Origin: an uncultured Lachnospiraceae bacterium
GTDB lineage: Bacteria > Bacillota > Clostridia > Lachnospirales > Lachnospiraceae
Reading direction: 5' to 3'
Assembly (NCBI GenBank): GCA_947628705.1
Contig: CANRAZ010000024.1
Span: 1-33,021, forward strand
DNA length: 33,021 bases
In this document: piece by piece, positions 7,962-14,671 of the stretch
Numbering within the stretch: the stretch's first letter is position 1
How the letters are laid out: each line of letters starts with the position of its first letter
The notes under the pieces: model-generated
Seen by the model: the letters and a program-made list of their open reading frames with translations, nothing else
What the model was told of the DNA's origin: nothing
Database searches by the model: none
Translations under genes and position numbers: made by a program

Positions 7962-9488
7962 CTATATGGCAGGATTATTTACAAAATCGGTAAAGCGAAG
8001 AAAAGCCGCTTTGCCTGATTCATTTCTTTTGTAGACGCCTGCCTGCTCCAGGATCGAACAGTAGACCATGCCGATTTCGGCCTTTAAAATTTTATCCGTT
8101 TCCGCCTCTGAAAGAGCGGTAAAATCTCCGTACTTTTCCTTAAGCTCGCAAACCCAATCGCTGTGTTTGGAAATCAGTTCATTTTCCTTAACGTCCAGTC
8201 CCCTGTTCAGATATTCTTTAAGGACATTCATTTCATTTTTAAGTCGCGCAGGCAGGACGGCAAGCCCCATTACTTCTATGAGACCGATGTTTTCTTTTTT
8301 AATATGATGGTGTTCTGCATGAGGATGATAAACGCCGAGAGGGTGTTCATCTGTGGTTATGTTGTTGCGGAGCACAAGGTCAAGCTCGTAGTCCTCTCCG
8401 CGTCTTCTTGCAATAGGAGTGATCGTATTGTGAGGAACACCGTCGGTGCAGGCATAGATGAAAGCGCCTTCGTCGGTATAGCCTCTCCATGCCGCCAGGA
8501 TCCTGTCGGCGAGCGTTATTATTTTTTCTTTATCCTTGCTTCTTAACCGTAAGCAGGACATAGGCCATTTTACTATGCCGGCAGCAACGTCCTCAAAGCC
8601 GTTGAAGCTGACCTCTGTTTCAACAGGAGCCTTTGCCATCGGAAACTCATAGTTGCCGCCCTGAAAATGGTCGTGAGTGAGAATAGAGCCGCCGACAATC
8701 GGAAGGTCGGCATTTGAGCCGATGAAGTAGTGCGGAAACACGGTGATAAAATCAAGCAGCTTCGCAAAAGCGTCACGGTCTATTTTCATAGGAGTGTGCT
8801 GTTCGTTAAAAACAATGCAGTGCTCGTTGTAATAAACATACGGAGAGTACTGAAGGAAGAAATTTTCTCCGTTGAGCTTTATTGGAATGACACGGTGATT
8901 TCCTCTTGCAGGGTGATTTCCACGGCCTGCATAGCCTTCGTTTTCTTTACAGAGCAGGCACTTAGGATAATTTGAAGCTTTTGCCTTAAGGGCGGCGGCT
9001 ATAGCCTTAGGATCCTTTTCCGGCTTGCTGAGGTTTACGGTAATGTCAAGCGCGCCGTACTCGGTATCAGCGATCCATTTCATGTCCTTTTTGACTCTGT
9101 AGGTTCTGATGTAGTCGCTTGCCTTGCTGAGAGCATAATAATATTCGGTCGCTGAGGCAGGACTTTCGGCATATCTTTTGTTAAATTCGGCAATGACCTC
9201 ACTTGGTCTTGGCATAAGCTGAGCCATAAGCTCGGTATCAAACAAATCTCTGCTTACTATGTCGTCCGAAATGATATTTCTTTCAACCGCATTTTCAAGC
9301 AGAGCCGCAAGTATATCCTCAAGCTCCTCAATAGGTGCGGAGTCCTCGCTGTAATCCTCGTTAAACTCGTCCAGCTCCATCTGTCGGAGCAGACGGTTCC
9401 TTACATAAATAGCATCGCTTTTGTCAAGAAGACCGTTCCTGATTCCGTATGCGGTTAATGAAGCAATGCTGCTGCTGATATCCTTCAT
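7962..9488 (-). CDS. galT: UDP-glucose--hexose-1-phosphate uridylyltransferase (Firmicutes type)
   Basis: GalT exchanges UMP between UDP-glucose and galactose 1-phosphate in the Leloir pathway. The 508-residue product matches the long Firmicutes class (about 500 residues), not the shorter E. coli type. Visible motifs include RTYRVKKDMKW, CLLCKENEGYAGRGNHPARG, a nucleotidyl-transfer region GGSILTHDHFQGG, and the late HPHAEHHHIKKENIGLIEVMG. The start at 9488 is chosen because a GGGGGAGG RBS lies 4 nt upstream; the open frame extends 11 codons further but without an RBS. No galK or galE is adjacent. About 90-105 bp upstream is an imperfect CGTAA...TTACG dyad of LacI-like character (about 9576-9590), too weak to assign. 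Confidence 0.95.
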   Translation of the reverse strand: MKDISSSIASLTAYGIRNGLLDKSDAIYVRNRLLRQMELDEFNEDYSEDSAPIEELEDILAALLENAVERNIISDDIVSRDLFDTELMAQLMPRPSEVIAEFNKRYAESPASATEYYYALSKASDYIRTYRVKKDMKWIADTEYGALDITVNLSKPEKDPKAIAAALKAKASNYPKCLLCKENEGYAGRGNHPARGNHRVIPIKLNGENFFLQYSPYVYYNEHCIVFNEQHTPMKIDRDAFAKLLDFITVFPHYFIGSNADLPIVGGSILTHDHFQGGNYEFPMAKAPVETEVSFNGFEDVAAGIVKWPMSCLRLRSKDKEKIITLADRILAAWRGYTDEGAFIYACTDGVPHNTITPIARRRGEDYELDLVLRNNITTDEHPLGVYHPHAEHHHIKKENIGLIEVMGLAVLPARLKNEMNVLKEYLNRGLDVKENELISKHSDWVCELKEKYGDFTALSEAETDKILKAEIGMVYCSILEQAGVYKRNESGKAAFLRFTDFVNNPAI

Positions 9489-9677
9489 AATGCCTCCCCC
9501 TTCGCGAGCAAAAATCAACACTTTTATTTTACTACGGCAGGGAAAAAATTTCCAGTACTGAATAGCCGAAATTCGTAAAGCGCTTACGTTTACGGCATAC
9601 TTTTACTGCCGTTTGCTTTTCTGCATCTTCGATTTTAAATTTTTTTATTCTTTGCCGTAAAAATTATAAAATTCCTG

Positions 9678-9706
9678 TTGACATTTCCTGCAAACAAGTA
9701 TATATT
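9678..9706 (+). promoter_or_regulatory. Promoter of the cad-type operon
   Basis: TTGACA (9678-9683) and TATATT (9701-9706) with a 17-bp spacer. The metal-responsive operator begins immediately downstream of the -10, so bound repressor would cover the transcription start. Confidence 0.85.
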
Positions 9707-9707
9707 A

Positions 9708-9733
9708 AACATATGAACAATTATTCATATGTT
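9708..9733 (+). promoter_or_regulatory. ArsR/SmtB-type operator
   Basis: A perfect 10-bp inverted repeat AACATATGAA / TTCATATGTT with a 6-bp centre. ArsR/SmtB regulators such as CadC, CzrA and SmtB bind AT-rich dyads of this design over their own promoter, and the regulator gene follows at once. Confidence 0.8.
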
Positions 9734-9754
9734 CAGATTTGAAAAGGAGGGATA

Positions 9755-10102
9755 ATGATGAATAAAACTTCTGTTGAGCACAACTGTGCAGAGGTTATTG
9801 CGGAGGTTAAGCCCTTGATGCCCGACGAGGAAATTCTTCTTGATCTGGCCGATGTTTTCAAGGTGTTCGGAGATACGACAAGAATAAGAATTCTTTTCTG
9901 CCTTTTTGAGCATGAGATGTGCGTGTGCGATATTGCAGAGCTTTTGGACTATTCACAGTCGGCAATTTCCCACCAGCTAAGGGTGCTTAAAAACGCAAAG
10001 CTCGTAACAAGCAGAAGAGAAGGCAAGTCGATTTTATATTCCCTCTCTGACGATCATGTACGAACGATAATAGGGCAGGGAATGGAACATGTGATGGAAT
10101 AG
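9755..10102 (+). CDS. ArsR/SmtB metalloregulator, CadC-like
   Basis: The 115-residue winged-helix repressor carries both classical metal sites. C56 and C58 in EMCVCDIAELL are the alpha-3 thiolate site of ArsR/CadC proteins, probably completed by an N-terminal residue such as C11 or H9. The C-terminus has a perfect alpha-5 zinc motif D-x-H-x10-H-x2-E (D99, H101, H112, E115). The recognition helix is DYSQSAISHQLRVLKNAKLV. The predicted role is to hold the promoter at 9678 shut until Cd, Pb or Zn binds. AAGGAGG at 9744-9750 favours ATG 9755 (a second ATG follows directly). It leads an operon with an HMA protein and a P1B ATPase, which supports the heavy-metal assignment. Confidence 0.92.
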   Translation: MMNKTSVEHNCAEVIAEVKPLMPDEEILLDLADVFKVFGDTTRIRILFCLFEHEMCVCDIAELLDYSQSAISHQLRVLKNAKLVTSRREGKSILYSLSDDHVRTIIGQGMEHVME

Positions 10103-10200
10103 CTTTGTGATTCTTAACTTGTTATCGGAACGAAAACCAATCGCCGGACTGCGCTTCGGTGGGGCTTTTCAAAAGCGGAAATTATAAGGAGGATTTCATT

Positions 10201-10422
10201 ATGAAAACAAAATTTAAGGTTGAAGGAATCGATTGTCCTAACTGTGCGGCAAAGATTGAAAGGCTTGTGGGAGAAATTGAAGGAGTAACAAGCTCAAAAA
10301 TCAACTTTATGGCTGAAAAGCTTACGGTTGAGGCTGACGAATCTGTTTCGGGAAAGCTTCTTGAAGAGGTTACAAGGGCTGTTAAGTCGGTAGAGGCCGA
10401 TGCATCGGTTGAAGTAATATGA
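10201..10422 (+). CDS. Stand-alone HMA-domain metal-binding protein
   Basis: A 73-residue single heavy-metal-associated domain with the metal loop GIDCPNCA (C-x2-C) near residues 9-16 and the ferredoxin-like pattern of the fold throughout. In most CadA/ZntA pumps this domain is fused to the N-terminus; here it is a separate gene directly before a pump that lacks it, so it probably works as a trans-acting metallochaperone or sensor domain. The ATG at 10201 has a strong AAGGAGG upstream; the open frame extends to 10159 without a better RBS. Confidence 0.9.
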   Translation: MKTKFKVEGIDCPNCAAKIERLVGEIEGVTSSKINFMAEKLTVEADESVSGKLLEEVTRAVKSVEADASVEVI

Positions 10423-10522
10423 TTGTATCCGGAGTCTGTTTGAAAAATGCGCTTTGCAGATAAACGATGTGCGGCGACAGGCTGCCGCTTAAAAATTTAG
10501 AAGCTGGAAGGAGTTTACGCAG

Positions 10523-12511
10523 ATGACACAAAAGCAAAAAAGGATGCTTATCAAAATAATAGTATCAGGTGTCTTATATGCCGTTTCGATGGCATTGCTT
10601 TTTATGGGAGTAATAGGCAATGAAAAATCCGTGCCCATATGCTTTGCTGCTTTTTTAGTCCCTTATCTTATTATCAGCTATGATGTGCTTATTTCAGCGG
10701 CAAAAAACATTGCAAGAGGCGAAATCTTTGACGAGAAGTTTCTCATGATAGTTGCGACCTTCGGAGCATTTGCAATCCAGGAGTTTGAGGAGACGGTTGC
10801 GGTGATGCTCCTTTTCCAGATTGGCGAGCTTTTCCAGAGCTATGCGGTCGGAAAGTCGAGAAAATCGATTGCGGATATGATGAGCATTGCTCCTGAATCT
10901 GCAAATCTGCTTGTGGGTGACGAGGTAAAAAGCGTTGACCCAGACGATGTTGAAATAGGAGACGTTATTGTTGTAAGAAGCGGCGAAAAAATTCCTCTTG
11001 ACGGAACCGTTATTGACGGAAAATCAATGGTTGACACCTCTGCGCTTACGGGCGAAAGCGTCCCAAGAGGAATAAAAGAGGGCGATGAGGTTCTTGCAGG
11101 ATGTATAAACGGTCAAAGCCTCATAAAGATTAAGGTCACAAAGAAGTATGATGACACTACGGTCGCAAAGGTGCTTGAGCTTGTCGAAGAAGCAGGCGTG
11201 AACAAGGCGCCGACCGAAAATTTTATTCACAGCTTTGCCAGAATATACACGCCGGTTGTCGTAGTCTGCGCATTGCTCCTTGCAATATTTCCGCCGATAT
11301 TTACTGACAGGACGCTTCATGCCAGCATAACCACAGCCTGCGTATTTCTGGTCACAAGCTGTCCCTGCGCATTGGTAATATCGGTTCCTTTGAGCTTCTT
11401 TGGAGGGATCGGAGCAGCGGCAAAAAGAGGCATATTGGTTAAGGGCGGCAATTACCTTGAAGCGCTTGCAAAATCAGACGTGTTTGTCTTTGATAAAACG
11501 GGGACCCTTACAAAAGGAACCTTTGATGTGACTCAAATCATATGTGCGGAAGACGAAGGCTATGCTTTAAAAAGTGATTTTAAAAGTGACAAAAATAAGG
11601 CGTCTACTGTTGTAGAACAAGAGGGCGCGGAGGCTGAAGGCGCTCTTACTGAGAATCAAAAAGCATGTCTTTTATATGCGGCCTCAGCGGAGGCAGGCTC
11701 AACTCACCCGATAGCGCTTTCTATTCTTAAGAAAGCTAGGCAAGAAGGCATTTCAGCCGAAGAAGCGGCGGAGACGGAGGAAATTCCGGGACACGGCATA
11801 AGAGCTGTAGTTTCTGGAGGTGAGATTCTTGCAGGCAATATAAGACTGATGAAAAAATATTCGGTCGACGTGCCTGAAACAAGCGTAACGGGAAGTCTTG
11901 TTTATGTTGCGTTTTCAGGGAAATTTGCCGGTATAATCGTTGTCGCCGACGAAATTAAGGAAGACAGTTCAAAGGCTGTAGCTGAATTAAAAAAACTCGG
12001 CGTTGCTAAAACAGTGATGCTTTCGGGCGATAAAAAAGCTGTTGCCGAGGACGTAGGAAGAAAGGTTGGTCTTGATGCGGTTTATTCTGAGCTTTTGCCT
12101 GACAGCAAGGTGGAGAAGCTTTCCTCTATTATTGCTGAGAGCAAGGAGAATAAAGGTCTCGTTGCATATGTAGGCGACGGCATTAACGATGCGCCTGCGC
12201 TTGCGGCATCAGACGTCGGCATAGCGATGGGCAGCCTCGGTTCGGACGCCGCAATAGAAGCGGCGGATGTTGTTCTGATGGACGATAAGCCATCTAAGCT
12301 TTGCGATGCCGTACTTGTTGCGAGAAAGACGAGGAAAATCGTTACGCAGAATATTGCAGGTTCATTAATTGTAAAATTTACCGTATTGGTACTTGGAGCG
12401 CTTGGAGTCGCTACTATGTGGGAAGCAATAATTGCAGATGTGGGCGTAATGGTGGTGGCTGTGCTTAACGCAACAAGGGCGCAAAAGACACATGCAGCGG
12501 ATTACGATTGA
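10523..12511 (+). CDS. cadA: Heavy-metal-translocating P-type ATPase, CadA/ZntA type
   Basis: A 662-residue P1B ATPase that uses ATP to export soft divalent metals (Zn, Cd, Pb) across the cytoplasmic membrane. It begins directly with membrane helices and has no N-terminal HMA domain. Hallmarks in order: the actuator loop ALTGESVPRG near residue 175, the metal-binding membrane motif TSCPCALVIS near 278, the phosphorylation site DKTGTLTKG at about 324, the adenine-binding STHPIA near 390, and GDGINDAPALA near 552. CPCALVIS plus an Asp in the last helix (IIADVGVMVV) indicates the Zn/Cd/Pb class and not copper. A 30-residue low-complexity insertion (LKSDFKSDKNKAS onward) sits at the start of the nucleotide-binding domain. 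A small GC-rich hairpin at 10471-10488 lies between the HMA gene and this one. Confidence 0.95.
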   Translation: MTQKQKRMLIKIIVSGVLYAVSMALLFMGVIGNEKSVPICFAAFLVPYLIISYDVLISAAKNIARGEIFDEKFLMIVATFGAFAIQEFEETVAVMLLFQIGELFQSYAVGKSRKSIADMMSIAPESANLLVGDEVKSVDPDDVEIGDVIVVRSGEKIPLDGTVIDGKSMVDTSALTGESVPRGIKEGDEVLAGCINGQSLIKIKVTKKYDDTTVAKVLELVEEAGVNKAPTENFIHSFARIYTPVVVVCALLLAIFPPIFTDRTLHASITTACVFLVTSCPCALVISVPLSFFGGIGAAAKRGILVKGGNYLEALAKSDVFVFDKTGTLTKGTFDVTQIICAEDEGYALKSDFKSDKNKASTVVEQEGAEAEGALTENQKACLLYAASAEAGSTHPIALSILKKARQEGISAEEAAETEEIPGHGIRAVVSGGEILAGNIRLMKKYSVDVPETSVTGSLVYVAFSGKFAGIIVVADEIKEDSSKAVAELKKLGVAKTVMLSGDKKAVAEDVGRKVGLDAVYSELLPDSKVEKLSSIIAESKENKGLVAYVGDGINDAPALAASDVGIAMGSLGSDAAIEAADVVLMDDKPSKLCDAVLVARKTRKIVTQNIAGSLIVKFTVLVLGALGVATMWEAIIADVGVMVVAVLNATRAQKTHAADYD

Positions 12512-12561
12512 CGGAATAGTATGCATTATATGCCGAAAAATTTAAAAATGAGACTTTTGAT

Positions 12562-12575
12562 CGGGCGAAAGCCCG
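12562..12575 (+). terminator. Weak GAAA-loop hairpin after cadA
   Basis: CGGGC GAAA GCCCG forms a compact stem-loop; a T-rich stretch begins about 9 nt later and is not contiguous, so termination may be partial. Confidence 0.4.
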
Positions 12576-12624
12576 GCTGAATTTTCAAGTTTTAATAAAA
12601 ACTACCATTTCCGGGCAAATTATG

Positions 12625-12673
12625 GTAAACTATAAAAGCAAGGCTTCGGAGGATTCCTTGACCGGAGCTTTGC
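12625..12673 (+). promoter_or_regulatory. Rubrerythrin promoter region and leader stem-loop
   Basis: A possible extended -10 (TGGTAAACT, with TAAACT at 12625-12630) or TATAAA at 12631-12636 precedes a 12-bp stem with two G-U pairs (12638-12649 with 12662-12673). The stem would form the very 5' end of the mRNA, ending 12 nt before the GAGGTG ribosome binding site. Such 5' stems often stabilise mRNA; a control function is not shown. Confidence 0.45.
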
Positions 12674-12697
12674 AATCTTTGAAGTGAGGTGTATATT

Positions 12698-13240
12698 ATG
12701 GCAAACAATTCGTATTCGGGAACAAAAACGGAAAGAAATCTCTGGGAGGCTTTTGCGGGGGAATCCCAAGCAAGAAATAAGTATACCTATTTTGCATCTG
12801 TCGCAAAGAAAGCGGGCTATGAGCAGATTGCGGCGCTTTTCTTAAAGACGGCTGAAAATGAGAAGGAGCATGCAAAGCTTTGGTTCAAGGCTCTCGGAGA
12901 AATAGGAACTACAGAGGAAAATCTTCTTCACGCTGCCGAGGGAGAAAACCATGAATGGACGGATATGTATGACCGCATGGCAAGAGAGGCGGAGGAAGAG
13001 GGCTTCACTGAGCTTGCGGCACAGTTCAGAGGCGTTGCTGCAATTGAGAAGACTCATGAAGAGAGATATCGTAAGCTTCTCTCAAACGTGGATACAAAGC
13101 AGGTATTTGAAAAGAGCGGAGTCCAGATTTGGGAGTGCAGGAACTGCGGTCACATCGTGGTGGGAGTTAAAGCTCCTGAAGTATGCCCTGTCTGCGCGCA
13201 TCCTCAGGCTTATTTTGAAATAAAAGCTGAAAATTATTAA
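12698..13240 (+). CDS. rbr: Rubrerythrin
   Basis: This 180-residue non-heme iron peroxidase reduces hydrogen peroxide in anaerobes. The N-terminal four-helix diiron domain shows E22, E53-x4-H58 in AENEKEHAK and E117-x2-H120 in IEKTHEERY. The C-terminal rubredoxin domain has C147-x2-C150 and C163-x2-C166 ([15 protein letters not shown]), which pass electrons to the diiron site. The ATG at 12698 follows GAGGTG; a GTG at 12689 overlaps that RBS. It follows the metal pump but has its own leader, so it is probably independent of the cad promoter, though both serve stress defence. Confidence 0.97.
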   Translation: MANNSYSGTKTERNLWEAFAGESQARNKYTYFASVAKKAGYEQIAALFLKTAENEKEHAKLWFKALGEIGTTEENLLHAAEGENHEWTDMYDRMAREAEEEGFTELAAQFRGVAAIEKTHEERYRKLLSNVDTKQVFEKSGVQIWECRNCGHIVVGVKAPEVCPVCAHPQAYFEIKAENY

Positions 13241-13268
13241 ATGCCTGTGCGGTAAGGGAGGTTTTAAG

Positions 13269-13364
13269 ATGAAAAAAATGATCATAGCGGTAGTCGCAAT
13301 AGCTGCGATAGCAGGAATTGCGGTAACGGCAGTCTCAATGAGCGCAGGTTCGTTTGAGGACTGA
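13269..13364 (+). CDS. 31-residue hydrophobic peptide (small membrane protein candidate)
   Basis: A 31-codon frame begins MKKMIIAVVAIAAIAGIAVT and ends SFED. It has two lysines, one Ala/Ile/Val-rich membrane helix and a short acidic tail, the layout of a single-pass small membrane protein with its N-terminus inside. GGGAGG at 13257-13262 is spaced 6 nt from the ATG. It starts 28 bp after rubrerythrin and precedes that transcript's terminator, so it is likely co-transcribed. I recognise no family. It might also be a signal peptide whose mature part is gone, since no open frame continues. Confidence 0.5.
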   Translation: MKKMIIAVVAIAAIAGIAVTAVSMSAGSFED

Positions 13365-13450
13365 AAATGTAATAAGATAAACGGAAACAAAAGTCCGGAA
13401 CCGGCGCGAGGTCTGATTTCGGAGCTTTAACGGCTGTTTCTCGAATGTAG

Positions 13451-13491
13451 CCGGGATTTCAAGGGAAATTCTTCTGAAGTCCCGGTTTTTT
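13451..13491 (+). terminator. Rho-independent terminator after the rubrerythrin unit
   Basis: CCGGGA(T/C)TTCA-type stem (13451-13463 with about 13474-13485) followed by six Ts at 13486-13491. Confidence 0.8.
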
Positions 13492-13520
13492 ATAACGGCC
13501 GGCGAAAGGAGCGCTTAATT

Positions 13521-14147
13521 TTGAGAGATGTCGGAAAGTATGTTTCAAGCGACAGATATATTGCGGTAGAAAACATGGGTCATTATACAAAGCTTAAGGC
13601 TCTTTTAGACAGATTTGACGCCGTGATCCTTGAGCTTCGCGTGCAGTATGACGGCTTAGAAAATGAAAAGGCAAGAAAGAAATCAGATGTTACAGTCAGA
13701 TTTTATTTCTTTTTTCTGGGTATTTTTTTAGGCATTTTAGGCGTCTTTCTTCTGATAAAGGGAGAGGTAATAAAAAAAACGATTGCTGTGTATATCCTTG
13801 TGCCTTTACCGGTTTACATGATTTATATTACGGTAAGCCTTTTCAAAGCGGCGAGAAATTATAACATCTACATCGAAAATGAAAAATATTCCAAGTACAT
13901 AAAAGCTAAAAAGATTAAGACCTATTACTTCAAGCTTAATTATTATCTGCAGTGCATAGCGGTTCTCCAAAAAAGGCGCAAAAAATTTGCCGACCTCCTT
14001 GTACGGATTGAAAACGGTCAGGAAATAACCCCGGAGGAAGCGGAAATGATTGAAAACGCAGGAGATGACCTTTTTCGCATTCCTGAACTGGGATTCACCT
14101 TTAGAAAAACAGAATTTTCGGAAAACGTTTATAACAATTTTAAATAA
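13521..14147 (+). CDS. Uncharacterised two-helix membrane protein
   Basis: The 208-residue protein is of unknown function. Residues 1-60 are soluble and predicted helical. Two membrane segments follow (about 61-80, FYFFFLGIFLGILGVFLL, and about 88-110, IAVYILVPLPVYMIYITVSL), joined by a short loop with KGEVIKK. A 100-residue C-terminal part is rich in Lys and Tyr (KYSKYIKAKKIKTYYFKLNYY) and ends with an acidic patch. The start is a TTG because AAGGAG at 13506-13511 fits it; the first in-frame ATG is 18 codons later without an RBS. It stands between a terminator and the T-box promoter, so it is a single-gene unit. Confidence 0.7.
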   Translation: MRDVGKYVSSDRYIAVENMGHYTKLKALLDRFDAVILELRVQYDGLENEKARKKSDVTVRFYFFFLGIFLGILGVFLLIKGEVIKKTIAVYILVPLPVYMIYITVSLFKAARNYNIYIENEKYSKYIKAKKIKTYYFKLNYYLQCIAVLQKRRKKFADLLVRIENGQEITPEEAEMIENAGDDLFRIPELGFTFRKTEFSENVYNNFK

Positions 14148-14174
14148 AATAACGCATAATCTGAAATTTATCTA

Positions 14175-14202
14175 TTGACAAAATTTTTCAATGTGCTATA
14201 TT
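14175..14202 (+). promoter_or_regulatory. Promoter of the T-box leader
   Basis: TTGACA (14175-14180) and TATATT (14197-14202) with a 16-bp spacer, plus a TG at -15/-14 (extended -10). Transcription would start near 14209, just upstream of Stem I. Confidence 0.8.
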
Positions 14203-14239
14203 GTGCATTAGCGGTGTTTCTACCGTTAAAATTGAATCA

Positions 14240-14500
14240 CTAAAGGCTGTGACGAAGAAGGCAGAACGGAGTGTTTTCAGAGAGTCGGCGGATGGTGCGA
14301 GCCGGCAGCAGGAAGTTCAGATTGCCCATCCCTTCCGAGCCGGAAGCCCGAACGTGTCGTGCGGCACAAGTAGACGCTTCCCGTAATTGCTGCGTAAAAG
14401 CATAGGACTTGTTGGAGTCCGGTTAAGTGGCACAAAGGTGCAAGTTGAGTGGTACCGCGGATTATATTCGTCTCAAGCAGAAATGCTTGAGGCTTTTTTA
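14240..14500 (+). ncRNA. T-box riboswitch leader (tRNA-sensing) with terminator
   Basis: The leader has all T-box landmarks. Stem I base GGCU/AGCC (14245-14248 with 14338-14341) and helix GAAGG/CCUUC (14257-14261 with 14331-14335) flank a GACGA/CGAGC K-turn-like region. AGAGAG at 14279-14284 and GGAUGGUG with a CGGC/GCCGG closure form the tRNA-elbow-binding distal part. Stem III (GGACU/AGUCC) is near 14405-14420, and the T-box TGGTACCGCGG is at 14450-14460. The terminator is CTCAAGCA-GAAA-TGCTTGAG plus six Ts (14472-14499); UUGAG before the T-box can instead pair with CUCAA as the antiterminator. The base after UGG is U, so the tRNA must have A at position 73. By my fold the specifier is CCC (14325-14327, Pro), but UUC (Phe) or GUU (Val) at 14315-14318 cannot be excluded. 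Confidence 0.93.
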
Positions 14501-14671
14501 TTTTGAAAATGGGACAGGAGTATTGCGGAAAATTGCCGATATGCCGATTTTCCGCCGGGCTGTTTGTGCCGAGGACGTCACAAACAGGCAATAATCCGAC
14601 ACGGGAAAATGAGCTTCATGTTTCCTGTGCGGATTCCCGAACATAACACGTTCTCGGAATGGAGGATTAGT

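Noticed and set aside
9576-9590. LacI/CcpA-like operator upstream of galT
   Set aside because: Only CGTAA...TTACG arms around GCGCT; the consensus is broken at several positions, so I mention it but do not call it.
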